From the NCBI RefSeq assembly GCF_021018805.1, contig NC_086250.1, positions 68,025,322 to 68,089,321 of the forward strand: a DNA stretch of 64,000 bases, read 5' to 3'. The notes beneath the pieces were generated by a model. The model was not told the DNA's origin and did not search any database. It worked only from the letters and a program-made list of their open reading frames with translations. Positions 52,201 to 64,000 of the stretch are shown in pieces. The position numbers were made by a program, and so were the translations under genes. Within the stretch, counting starts at the first letter, position 1, and the number at the start of each line of letters is the position of its first letter. The stretch is from Prinia subflava. Its lineage: Eukaryota > Chordata > Aves > Passeriformes > Cisticolidae.

Positions 52201-52862
52201 GAGGCGCTTTTCAAATAGCAGAATTCATTCTTTCTTTTGCTGAGATGAGACCTACCTGCTCTTCTCCATCAGACTTCACTCTTTAAAAAAACACTTTGCA
52301 TTTTTATTAGCTCCAATGCATTTCTACAGCATTCTCCAAAAATGAGTTAGGGGAGCAAAGGAACAGTGAGCTCAGTCAAGGATTGAGATACTCCATTAAA
52401 TGTCTCCAAATGAAACTATTGATTTTTTTTTCCTCCAGTATTATTATTATACCCTGAATTTTTTGATAGGGAGCAATATGATGAGCAACCAGTTACCCCC
52501 TCTTGTATTCTGTTTCTTGGTAAATTGTATGTAGCCTTGCTGGAAATAGCCCTTGTCTCTGAAGCATTCTGTGTGCATTCCTTAGTATTTTCTCCTGTGT
52601 GCCTGTTGAAGCACATGTCCAAGAGCAATAACTCTTGTGCAGCTCTCCCTGCTGATTTGGGTGGGTGCACAAGTGAATTCTCTCCAGATAAGAGCTGTAA
52701 GGACAGGTCTCTGAGGGTTCTTGGCAGCAAAAGAAGTTATGCTGAGATTTTGAGTAATAGCAGTTAAAGAAAGAAAGAAACACGGCTGATGTAATTTGGT
52801 AATAATCAATGTAGCATTAAAAAAATAGGGCTTTTATATAATTTCAGATTTTTAGTAGGGGA

Positions 52863-53130
52863 GTCATAGAATCAGAGTTGGAAGAGAGTTAAGATCATCA
52901 AGACCAGCAGTAACCCAGCAGCATCCTGTAACCCCATAACCACTAAAGCACATCACCCAGTGCCAGATCCAGAAGCCTCTTAAACATCTCCAGGAATGTG
53001 ACTCCACCACCTCCCCGGGCAAACTGTTCCAATGCCTGACCACCCTAAGAGTGAAACATTTTTTTCTAGTAATTTATCTAATCTCCTCTGCCTCAGTTTA
53101 AGGTCATTTCCTTTTAAGGCCATTAAATCT
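52863..53130 (-). mobile_element. CR1 LINE 3' tail fragment, minus strand
   Basis: Read on the plus strand it starts agtcatagaatcagagttgg and passes ccactaaagcacatcaccc, gactccaccacctccccggg and aaactgttccaatgcctgac, the reverse complement of a CR1 3' end of the same general type as the copy at 37.5-38.1 kb. About 270 bp remain, antisense to USP6NL, and the copy is diverged. Confidence 0.93.
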
Positions 53131-56100
53131 GCACAACTGATTTTAAGGAAAGAGCTCTAGGGCTACTAGAAAAGTTGCAAAGTTACTGTTCACAGCGACA
53201 TGGAGCCAGGATTCTTAATTTTCTAGGCACAGTAAATACTGCCAAACACGTTAAGTGATGTGGTGATGTGCTAAAATAGCAATGAAATGTTTCTTCTTAA
53301 CAGTTCAATTAAAAATGTCAATCTTACTGTATTTTATTTATGCTGGTCATTCAGCAGGGACTTGCTGTCATTTTCCTCTTCTCAGCTTTGTGAGACAGGG
53401 TCAGACCCTCTTGTCTAAAGAGTGGCTAAACTCTTCCTCTCTTGGGAAGAAGTGTGCCAAGTTCAGCCTCTTTCAGCTGCCAAAGTCAAATCTTTATTTA
53501 AAAAAAAGTTCAGATCTCTCTTATTAGAGAAATGCTGTGTTTCTCTTCTCTTTCTCCTAAATATACAAATATGCCTCATTTTGAATGTCTATAGTTTTTC
53601 ATGAGGCATTATAAAGATTTACCATGGGAACTCTGCTGAATTCTCTTCTTTCTCTCCACTGGAATCTTGTATTATGTGCCATGGATTGTGCCTTCTAATA
53701 TGTAATACACTTGCCTTGACTGATTTTGCTGCAGAATATTCATTGCTAATCATATTGAGGAACTGCTGTTAAAAAAAATGCAACCAACCAACCACAAATT
53801 TCAGCTCTATTTACCATTCTTTCCTTTTGCCCTAATATACCCTGAGGATGTCATCTTTGTTTAAGGAGAGAAGTGGTAGTTTTCTTGGGTTAGTTATTGA
53901 GATTCAAAATGCCTTTTTTTTTTTTTGGTCCATCTTCCTAGCATAGACAAAGCTGACAAAGCCTTTCTTTTTTTTTTTTCTTGCTTTCACAGGGAACTAC
54001 TTCTAAAATAATATTTTAATTGCATTTCTGAAAAAAACCTGGTTTTAAAACACAGCAAACACATGGTTTATTGCTTATGGAATTCCTGATAAGTTGAAAT
54101 GAATCCTTGTTTACTGTGCAGTTGTGAAGTGGTAAGGCTGCTTCAGAGAGCAGTGTAAATAGGTAATTTTATTTAAACATCCCTGACAGTGGAAGAGTTC
54201 ATTGGCCCTGCTGTAAAACTTAGTCCTGTCCATTCTGACTGAGTTTACAGCTCTCCTTCCACAGTGGACAGTGAACACTGTTTGGGGATTTGTCTGCACT
54301 CTTGGTAGTGGTTGTGTTGTGAGTCTTCTCTTTGTGTTCATGCATTTGAACTTGTGTCCAAAAGCATGAGCTGTCTGTGGCAATTTGCAGTACTTGCTTC
54401 CTTTAAGTGAGGTCTTCTTTTGCAAGAGTATGTGGTCAGAAGTGTTGCTTTAGAAGGTGTTTTGGTTACTACAAGGAACTCCTCAGTGCCTTTGTTGTTC
54501 ATTTTTCTCACACTTGCTATTTCAACAACTATTTGTCAGACTGGTGGGGAAAAGTTTATTGTTGTTTATTCAGAGCTTTTTTGTGAAAATTATCTAAACC
54601 AGATGTAGCAAAGGGGGAGGAACCAGACCCTCTCTGTGGTTGTCACCTGTGAGCTTTACAATTGCAGGTATTTGCACATCACTTGTGCTTTTAGTGGTAG
54701 GACTTCACCAGGAGAGGGAGGAAGTGCCTAGAGAAGTTAGGTGTCTAGAAGTTACCAATGAATTTTTCTGTGACTTGGACCGTGCATTTCATTTCTTTTG
54801 CAACAGTATTTAAGATGTTCTTCTCTCTAATTTTTTCTTGCCTTTCCCCTTGTGTTGTTGTGGTGATCTAGTGTGTGGTTCTTCTCTTACTTGCTTTTCA
54901 GGCATGTTCTTCTTTTGGAAGGAAGAAATGTTCTGTTGTTATTTGCTGTAATTCAGAATGGTATAGTCATTTTTTTCTTCCTAAATCTGTGTCACAGTGT
55001 TACTCCTTTCTTTGGCCTAGCTTTATTCTAAGCTTAGTCTTAGGACTAGAGTTGAAATGCGAATTTTAAATCCCTTCTTTCAGTTGAGTTAGTCCAGGCT
55101 GTCACTTCAGCAATCCCCTGCAGATACAGAAGGAAATGAAATGAATGCAGTCCTGCAGATTTGATGGCAAACACAAAAATAAGCTGCAGGATAATTCTGC
55201 CAACTAAGGACAAATAACGTGGTTTTTTGTTAACAGCTGCTGCTACTTGATTTGAGTAGAAGATCACCCAGTGTGTACTAGGAATTCATAAAGTACTTCC
55301 TTGTATGAAAGGAGCTATTAGGTAGCAGAACTGGAAAAAATGATTGACTATGTTAATATGGTTTAATTTATACAACATTCATAAAGCGATATGCAATGGT
55401 TTTGAGTTACTGCTTAAGCTCTAAAACATAATCATTATTACCTCATATATTTCCTACTAAATTTAGCATTTATAGAAGAGTAAAGTGACTGAATGTAGGG
55501 AATGGGCAGAGTGTGTTTCACTGGCACATGTTGTGAAGGATGCTAAATGGGAGACCCAGTTTTTAGAAGTGCAAAGATGCTGCTACTCTTGACCCAATGA
55601 AGGATCCACCAGAATAGAATTTGAGACCACTGAAGTTTATTTCCTCAAAGAAGCAAGTGGAGGTACATAATGCTTTGAGCTTCAGCAGTGCACAAGTGTT
55701 TATTGCTGGAACAATACCATCTCAGATAATTTATGTTGAAATACGCTTTGCATAGCACATGAATTTTAATGCAGATGAAGCTGCCAACATGCAAACCATG
55801 GATCGCTGTTAATTTATGGTGGAAGTGATCTGCACAGGAAGTAACCTTCCAGCAGTACTTCAAAACAGGAGATACATGTTTAAGGAGAAAATCCTAGGTG
55901 TTTTAGACATTTATCAAATACAAATTAGAAGCAAGGCATTCTCTTTCGTTTGTCTTTTAGACTCTTGAGAATTTGAAGGTAGCTTAGACTTAATTTTTAT
56001 CTTTCTATAAAAACATGATTCTGAGGAGACATTTTTAACCTCAATGTTCATTTATGTACAATTAAAGTGACATCAAAAATCACTGGAAATGCTGATGTGC

Positions 56101-59100
56101 TCAATTAAGCAGATTATAGATTTTCTCAAAGGTTTTCTGATTCCATGCTGGGAAAACTTTCAAGTTTTTATATAGAACACGCCTTTTCACTAAAAACACA
56201 GGAAAGCATGTATTTTTAGCATTTGGCAGTGAAAACACAGTTCGATGTTTTTTGCTATGAATTTCTTGGTAAATTTTCATATTGGCAATAAAAACAGCAA
56301 AGTCGTCTTTCAGTTAGCAAAGTACTTTACTAAAAAGTCACCATTTTGAGATTTAGGTGAATTTGATAAAACTTTGATTTTATTTTATATCATCTCTCAC
56401 AGTGCTCATTGCTTGAGACTTTCTGGACAGGAGCTACATGTTCATGGCACTGTGCTGTGCAAATTGGCAGCAATATCCACAGAATCCACAAATAATAATT
56501 GCAAATAAAACCTACTCACAAAATCACATGTGGTCCAACCTTTTGCCAGCATTAAATTCTTTCTTGCAGCATGTTTCCTGATAATTATATTGTGGAATGT
56601 CACACTGGCTTATCCCATATGTTAATTAATTGCTTTGGCTTGCTTACGCATTTTAACAAAACTTCTGAAAGCTGTTTTTTAATCTGCTGAAGTCACTACC
56701 CCCATACTGTGCAGGGGTTGTTTGGTGAAAATTCCAAGTGGATGATTACAGCAGCAGAGCTCCAATTATTTTAAGAGACAGACTCAGTCAAAATTGTGAA
56801 TTTGTAACTAAATTGTGAGATAGAAAGTAGGAAGTGAGCCATAGAATTTTCTGTGAAAAACAACAGCTTTCTTACCTTCTCCTTAATATTTTCAGAAATC
56901 TTTTCTATGTAGCATTGATTTTGAAAATGACACTTTTGGTTTAATTTCCTTTAAAAAGCTGGAAGATTAAAGCAGTATTCATAGTCAGGATTCCTCTGCA
57001 AATTACCTTGAAGGTGTGATTCTGTTGCAAAGCACTGTTGTACAATCCATAATACCCCATATTGCCCTGACAGCTTTATGTGCCATGTATCAGACTCTGA
57101 GGGGGAGGCAGACCTAGTTGAACACCTCATTAGTGTGTTTACTGCTGTAGAATTGGTTTCCTAGTGTGAATATACTCATTTTTTTTGTGTCTAGTAAAGC
57201 CATTGACTCCTACAACTCACTCCTGACAAATCACACAATTTAAAACTGTGCCTATTTGGGAAGATTTACTTTTTCCTAATATATGTGGATACTGTAATGG
57301 TGCAAGCAGTTAGTTCAGCAATCTCAGTTCCATATTGTACAGCAAGGCAACTCCATTTGTGCTAAAGCTCTTTGAGCTCAGACACCTGTCAAGTGAATTC
57401 TTCCCTTCTCATACCTTCCCTGTGCATGGTCACTCTTACAGATTTATTTCATGTCACTTTTGGGTTTGAGTTTATACATTACTAATGTTTATGTGGATGC
57501 TTCCTCACAAATTTCTTCATCATGAAGATTTCAAAATGATACAGATGACTGTTTTCATTTTTTTTAAATACCTCCTTCAAAATAAGTCTCCTGGGTAATA
57601 GTATGTTTTCCTCATGGATTTAAACACTTAAAAATGTTACAAGCTAAATGCACAGCATTGGTTCTTCATGATTAACTCAATTAGACCATGAAGATCAGTG
57701 TTCTGCAAAAAACTTCTCCCACATTATATTTAAAATGTGATGCCAGATATGATTTTCAACTACTTTTCATTTAAAATGAAACTGCAGTGCTACAAGGTGA
57801 TGCTGTTGAACTTAGAGGAGAGCATGAGAAAATGATTGAGTCATAGTTTGAAAAACCTTTTGCATAGGTACTGCTTTGCAGGCTCTATGAGTATTAAACT
57901 TCAATGTCTGTGTTACACTGGGTTCAGTAATATAGAAATATTGAATGTAATTGACTTTTTAATTAGATGACTTGTGTGTATCACAGTTATTCCCACAAAT
58001 ATTTCATGATAACAAGCCCCAAAGTTCTTCACAGTGCCCTGGCCAGTTCTGAAACAGAAATACAGCATGCCAAAAGATTTTGAATGTTACAATTCTTCAG
58101 GTAATTAAGCTTTGTACTTTTTTTGGTCTTATTGTGGTCAATTTTTGCCACCTTTTTTTTCCCCAATGAAAATTTTTTTGTCAGGCCTTGTCCAACTTGT
58201 AACTGTAAAGTAATGAATTGATCTTCTGGAATTTGGAGTTCTGTGGGGACTGTGTACCAAGGTTGATTATGGCACTAAATATCTTCCATCCTCAACTGAA
58301 GCTGTAAAGTATGGAGGAGGCTTTACATTTCTTAAACTTAAGCCACACCAGAAAATGCTCTGATTTGAGTCAGCAGGGAGCATACTTTGGATTTAAAAAC
58401 AAATGTAGGAAAAGAATAAATCTGTTGAGTGTCTAATATAAGAAAGTCTTTCCTTGTGTTTGTATTGAACAAATACATCAAAGTGCTATTTAAAGATTTA
58501 AACAGCAGCAGTGGGTAGGGGACTGTAAGCTTGTTAAGTCTTAGACTTTTCAGTTTATTTCAACTACCACTGTTACTCAAGGAGGCTAATTACAACACGT
58601 GCTGCAATGGTCAAAACCATAAATCTGCATATTTAATCTTCTCAAGTGACAGATTTTTATGCATTTGACATAATTTTTTTAAAGTTTTCTTCAGACATCC
58701 ATGAAAACCTGTGTTAGCTAGAAAGGTGGATTTAAAGATGCAAGATCCATTTGTTGCTTATAACATAATAAGAAAAAATCCCTTTCAGTCAGGTCTGATA
58801 AATGAAGTCTTGTCTTAGACCTTAGAGACCTCACCAGAAGGTAGAAGTAATCCAGACTGGAAGATGTGAAGATGGCTTTGGGCTGGTGCTGCAGATCACC
58901 ACCAGTGAGGACCATGGGTAGAGATCCTGAGTTCCAGTCAAACCTTGGAATCCAGGATTTGCTTTCTTCCAGTGAGACGTCTTTGAGGAGCCTCCTTGTG
59001 GGATGACCATCAGGCACCTTACTGGAGCTGGGATTTGATCTTGCAGTGGTTTGCAGCTCCCAGACCTGGAGACAAGATCTGCAGCCTTTTCTTTAGTGCT

Positions 59101-60682
59101 GTAACTCCAGAGCTGCTTGGCAGTGACAGGCAGAGCCCTGGGCTGCAGTGGGGATCCTGTGTGGCTGCAGCTGGGAGCAGGGCACAGAGCAGGTGTAGTC
59201 ATTGTTAATTCCTGCCTCATTCAACTGCTCATGTTACCTGTTCAGATTTTACTTTGGTGGGGACAGCAGAGTGTTAAGATCTTGTTTCTGCTAAGTGAGA
59301 CCTTACTTTCATGACTTCAGTTAAAAGCATCCCTGTGACTCCTCTTTTGGATATCCAGGACAGTTCCAAGCTAATGATGTTAATCAGTTCTGTTCTCTCT
59401 GGATGCCCTAAATGAATATTACTTGAGCTATTAAAGGAAAACAGTCATCTTAGGGCAGGATATTGCTATGTTATGTAATACTGTTTACTATTTCCCATTA
59501 TTATTTGGTGAAGTATGCAGATAAAAACCATGGAGAAATGCAAGTTTAAATAGACTGGGAATGATTGGAGAAGATTAATTTTGAAAATAAATAATTAAGG
59601 TGTAACAATATTAGATTGGCTTGGCTGGGGATGTAAGGGAAAGATGCATCATTATAAGGAAAAAATAGAAGGTACAATAACAGATTCATAGACATTAATT
59701 GATTTTGTGTCTGATTCTACCTAATAAAAGCAAATCCCTAAGGTTCTTCTGCATAGAAAAACACACTAAATGGAAATATATTTCTTTAAAATACCTTCAG
59801 GGGCTTGAGAGAGTTTGTGTGCCTGCACTGCCTTTCCTTCAGTCCTTGCAGGGTAGATTTTAATATTTACATCTGTGAATGTAAGGGCATAGTTGATGCT
59901 ATCTTGTAAATGGAGAGGGAGATCTGCAGGAACTCCTGCATGTCCAGTGAGTCACTGAGCAGCCCCGGGCAATTCCTTTGGCTCTGTGCTGTTTGCCAGG
60001 TGCTCAGCAGCGTGTGGGGGAATAGAAACATGGGGCTGCCTCAGTGTGCTCCTGTGGAATGTCACTGTAGCTCTGTGGTATTAGTTCAGGGCTGTGCAGC
60101 TCAAAAAAATAACGAGCTATCTGGGCATGAATTTGATGATGGATTAATTTAATTTAGTGTCTGCTTCCCAGGACATGAGGGCTGCCTTTTCCTACTCAGG
60201 AGGTTCAGCCATGCCTTTTCTTTGTACATTGATGATAACTCACAAAATAAGCAGAGAGCAATTCCTTAATAAATTACTAAAACTCCTTCTCCTTTGTGAA
60301 AAATAAGATCTGCTTAATCTTTCCTGTGAGCAGCTTCCACCCAGTGTGAGGATAAGCTGTCAAGTGGTACCAGTTGAGCAGAGGAGCTGCTGTGGCCGGT
60401 GTGAGTCCATGGGGATGTGGAGCTGTCAGATCCTCGCCTCGCACGCTGCAGGCAGCACTGGAGGAAAAAGAGTTTGTTGTGTGCACAGCCAGCTGCTGGT
60501 GTGGCCTCTAGGGCTGCCAGGAGTGAGGCTGCTGTGGGAGGCTCGTGGGGGGTAGGCAGGGCCTGCTACTGCCACTGAAGAATTGGAGATTTTAGGTGAT
60601 GTGAGAAGGCCTAGCAGTCTTTGTGCTTCAAGCCAAACAACCACCACCCCAAACAGATTGTATTAAATTGAAGTTTGTTTTC

Positions 60683-60716
60683 CCCTTTGCTTTTTCTTTC
60701 CCTTTGCTTTTTCTTT
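60683..60716. repeat. Perfect 17-bp tandem duplication
   Basis: Two identical adjacent copies of CCCTTTGCTTTTTCTTT, a pyrimidine-rich unit on the plus strand. Confidence 0.95.
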
Positions 60717-62205
60717 CCACTTCAAATAAGCTGAATTTCTAGGTGATATTTGGCATACAGAGGGCCTGCTTTCAGATGATTTAGTTGTATAAGAGCATGC
60801 ACAGTACTGTAATTTTGTTAACATTTACAAATAGCACTGACTAGGGGTTGTTTCTAATGCGTTAGATGTTGATCAAGAGTTTTTTGATTATGCTGTTGCT
60901 CAGCAAGAGAACTTTGAAATATTTGTTAAGTGCTTCTAAAAGAACAAATTTTGCTTTTTGCAATGCTGCTCAAAAGCAAGACCTGGTTTTAGAATTAGTT
61001 TCTGAGCTGTGGACTGGAAACTTTGACTTGCTTGTGGCCCGTGTGAAGGTGTTGATGGGAGCAAGTTTTTCCATTAGATGAAGTGGTTCAAATGCATTTC
61101 TTTATTCTGTATTTCTTTATTCAAAATAACATCTGAATTGGAAGCAGCATCTTTGAAATGAGACTGAATTCAGATGAAGTGTTTTGCATCAGTGTTCTTA
61201 CACTGACTGCAGCATTAACTCCTCTAGCCTTCCCCAAGGTCACTCTTGCACACTGGATCAGGTCTAAAATACTGGGGTTTAATAGCTTCTCTGTAGAAAG
61301 CTATAATGATGTGGGTATGAGGTTTTTTTCATAATATGAAGACTCAGTAGGAATTTTTAAAAGTATTTCACATATTTCCTGTGTTTTAGTCCCTTTCAAA
61401 CATGGTTTTGTTGGGTGTGTTATTTATCTGACCTCTAGAGCAGAAGGGAGTTGCTTTTTACAACTGAGCTGCTGTGTTTTCAGAAGCTGCAGGGGAAGGC
61501 AGGCTCACTTGGCATCAAGGTGGTCAAGTTACTTTTGAGAGGAAAAGCACAAATTTCTTTGCTACAAAAAGCAGAAGTCAGAGGCCTCAGAATGAAAAGT
61601 AATAGAAAGTCTGAAGATGTATCAGGTCAAAGGTTGTTTTTCAGCTTTCAATTCCTAAACTTTTTAGACTTGGGGTACGAGGTGAAAAGACGTTAATTTT
61701 TAGTAGTAATTAGGTACCTAGTAACAAAACTCCTTTATTTTTTTCTGCTCCTTTCTGCCTGTTACTTCGAGTGAGATTAGTAGTTTCTAGAACGTGTGAG
61801 CTAACTCTCCTACGTCAAGCAAAGTCTCAGTGCCTTTGCTTGAGCACAGTAGTAAAGGAGGAAGCTTTTTTTGTTTGTTGGTAAATTAGCTAACAAGAGT
61901 ATGGTGAAAGAAAACAAAACAAAAATCATTTGGGTTTCAGTTTAGTAGTGCAGCTCAGAGTGCTTTTACAGAAGAAAAAAAAATGTTTCCTTAAGCTATG
62001 CAATGCTTTTTGTAAGTTATGCAGCTACTTTGATTTAAAATCCCAGTTCTGTACTTAAAATATTAGTTCTTCTTTACAGTTCAGAATTCTTGTTCACTTG
62101 TTACTACAAATGGCTGCTGTAAGTGCTGACTTGTGAAAACCTATACAGAAATGATTTTATGCCAAGATCAACCAAGACTAATATAAACTTTGTCTTTGAT
62201 TTCAG

Positions 62206-62245
62206 TCCAGAGGAGCTTCCTGTCCATGATGTGGTGATAGAAAAG
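62206..62245 (+). CDS. USP6NL: USP6NL, internal coding exon (40 bp)
   Basis: This is a 40-bp exon with acceptor tttgatttcag and donor gtaagt. A plausible branch-point sequence (actaat) lies about 29 bases before the exon. Its first base completes the histidine codon begun at 45464-45465, and it then encodes PEELPVHDVVIEK, ending in phase 0. The human counterpart reads FLHEEELPDHNVAVERQKH as I recall it, so the alignment is unambiguous though more diverged than the previous exon. The next human residues (QKHLEIERT onward, leading into the TBC domain) are not found between here and 64000, so the following exon lies outside. No open frame of ordinary length would reveal this exon; it was found by homology and splice phase. 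Confidence 0.92.
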
Positions 62246-64000
62246 GTAAGTCCACTGTCTTCCAGGTTTTTTTACTAGTAAGTAAACATTTACAGATATA
62301 CAGCTTTTAAAACCGTAAATCATTGTGAAATGAGTTGATGAAGCATTTTATGATTTCCATTTCGAAAGAAGCACATTCCAAGTCCCCTAAGAACTGTCAT
62401 CCTTGAGGCCACATCAGCTCCCCACAGATCCCTCGGGGCGCACTCGTTCTTAGTGTGCTCCTGTCAATGAGAGTGAATATTCCTCACCCATTATGTGTTC
62501 TAGAGAAGGAAATGGAGCTCCTTAAGAGCTCACAGCCAGCTCTGCCCTGAAAGAGTGAGAGCTGTGGTGTCCTGTGCCAGGAGCTGCCATCAGCTGAGCG
62601 GGGGATGGATGATGTCAGCGAGGTGGTGGCACTGACACCGTCCTGAGGAGCGTGGGGTGCTTTGCTGCTTTGGGACATGGTGACAAATATCCTGCTGCCA
62701 CAACGGTGTGGTGACCTCCCCTGTAATGCTGAGTTGCTGAGCTGGGTGGATTCCAGGCATGCAGGTCCTGTTGGCAGCTGCTGTGTGTCCTAGTCCAAGA
62801 ATCCTTCTGCTGCTGGAGGATTCTGGAGAAGTAGTTTGACAGCTGATGTGTGGGGAATGTGAAAAAATAACGGGGAAGTGAATTTCTGCTTGTCTGGACC
62901 TAATTACTGTTGGTGTTTCCCCTTGGTCAGTTGGGTCTATTGTTATCTCCAAGATCAAATCAAATCAGAAAACTCAAGGTATTTAAAGCTGTAAGTTTGA
63001 GATAGCCCTCTCGGCTGCACAAATCAGTGGATTACATGGAAAAAGGATGGAATAATTTATTTCGAGGCAGCTCATCTCCTTGAGTGTTAAGAGCAGCAGT
63101 GCTTCTGAAAATTAATTATTTTGTGCTTCAGTTATATACTGAAGCTAGTAAGGGGTGCTTACTGTAAAAGAGTAGAACTTGTCCCTTTTGTTTTGCCTTG
63201 GTTCATGTGTGGTTTTGCATACACAGCCTGAAATAGCTGCATTTTCCTGCCATGTTACATTTAATAACACAGTGAGTGTATGTATAATTTCATTTCCATC
63301 AGAAGGACACAGCAGGGGGGTGAGTCTCTGAGCAGAAATATTAGGCAGCTTGCAGCTACTATGGTAGATGTGTTTTGAAGCTCACTGTGGCTTTGTAGTT
63401 AGCCTTAAATTATTTGGGGGAAATAGTGTCTCAGTTCTCTGTCCCAAATTGTGTTCCTGCTGTCTGAAAGTGTCAGCATAGAAGCTGTATTTATGGAGTC
63501 AGTATTAAATTGCAAGTCTAATGTGTTTTTACAATCATCCAGTGATGCTCCTGCATTGGACTGGTTACACTCCTGATGGTATCCTGACCTCTGCTGGTCT
63601 GAGCTTTATCTGGCTCCTGTCAGCAGGATTTGAATCTTTGCAATTTTCAAGATACCATTCATAAGGATTACTGTGTTATGTTAATGTAGACTTAAGATTA
63701 AAAGCTTTCTGTACAATGTCTTTTGAAGTCGCTTGGAAGAACTATTTATGCTTTTGCCTTGTGAATTTTAATAAAATATTCCTAGCTCAAGTTTTCATTC
63801 CATTTGCAACTTATGTAAAAGGTTGATATCCTTGTGAATTTGGAATCTGTTCTTCAGATACAAAAAAACCTCTAGGCTGGAATTTGTGTGTATTTGTGTG
63901 TGTGTATTTTTGGTCATAGTACCTTTACTCTCCATTAAGAGTGATAATTAACTCATTTTGGTTCTTCATTACTTTGCTGCACATTTGATGCCTTCAATGC
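62246..64000 (+). other. USP6NL: USP6NL intron 4, left part
   Basis: The intron begins with donor gtaagt and continues past the window. A somewhat GC- and CpG-richer patch lies at 62420-62660. I found no sequence matching the next expected USP6NL residues. Confidence 0.85.
63883..63911. repeat. TG-rich simple repeat
   Basis: Short alternating TTTGTGTGTA-type units, a small microsatellite. Confidence 0.75.

Larger units (their letters stand above)
45466..62205 (+). other. USP6NL: USP6NL intron 3
   Basis: A 16.7-kb intron with donor gtaagt and acceptor gatttcag. It contains one antisense CR1 tail (52.86-53.13 kb), several homopolymer runs, a 17-bp tandem duplication near 60.7 kb and an AT-rich stretch at 55.86-58.72 kb in which I saw neither a repeat nor an open frame of 60 codons. 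No further USP6NL exon was recognised. Confidence 0.85.
14452..64000 (+). other. USP6NL: USP6NL gene body, 5' coding part (runs off right edge)
   Basis: The four exons listed join as 73+74+83+40 bp, giving 90 residues without a stop: residues 1-24 from the first exon, a split Gly25, 26-49, 50-76, a split His77, and 78-90. Introns 1 to 3 are about 28.4, 2.4 and 16.7 kb; intron 4 is at least 1.75 kb. The catalytic TBC domain (starting near residue 100 in human) and the long proline-rich C-terminus that binds SH3 proteins such as EPS8 are beyond the window. If the usual promoter lies further left, 1-14451 is also intronic. Confidence 0.85.

Noticed and set aside
1..64000. Search for CRISPR arrays, operons, phage modules, tRNA and rRNA genes
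   Set aside because: Nothing of these kinds was seen; the window is vertebrate intronic DNA with avian repeats.

Overview
The window is vertebrate nuclear DNA, almost certainly from a bird. The evidence is a set of truncated CR1 LINE tails in both orientations, long terminal repeats of a type I know from avian genomes, AT-rich intronic sequence, and coding exons only 40-83 bp long with GT-AG borders tens of kilobases apart. I see no bacterial or phage gene organisation, CRISPR array, rRNA or tRNA. Nearly all long open frames are chance frames or shadows of repeats.

I can support one gene: the 5' coding part of USP6NL (RN-tre), a Rab GTPase-activating protein of the TBC family, on the plus strand. 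Three internal exons (42900-42973, 45383-45465, 62206-62245) join in frame and encode the conserved segment just before the TBC domain. A phase-compatible upstream exon at 14452-14524 supplies an ATG and 24 codons plus one base, and is probably an alternative first coding exon. Together these four exons give 90 residues. The TBC domain and the C-terminal half lie beyond position 64000.

Layout: 1-14451 is upstream sequence or an earlier intron, with a CR1 tail near 390-505 and a modest CpG cluster at about 13800-14155. Intron 1 (14525-42899) holds an avian LTR at about 24678-25452, a 37-bp perfect palindrome at 28707-28743, a CpG cluster at about 31500-31820 and three CR1 fragments. Intron 2 (42974-45382) is nearly half LTR: an antisense LTR at about 43670-44768 interrupted by a complete 324-bp solo LTR (44005-44328) with a 7-bp target duplication. 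Intron 3 (45466-62205) has one antisense CR1 tail, a repeat-poor AT-rich stretch and a small tandem duplication. Intron 4 starts at 62246 and runs off the end.

I found no undescribed biological system. The observations most worth checking are the alternative N-terminus, the nested LTR just upstream of a coding exon, the intronic CpG cluster and the long palindrome.
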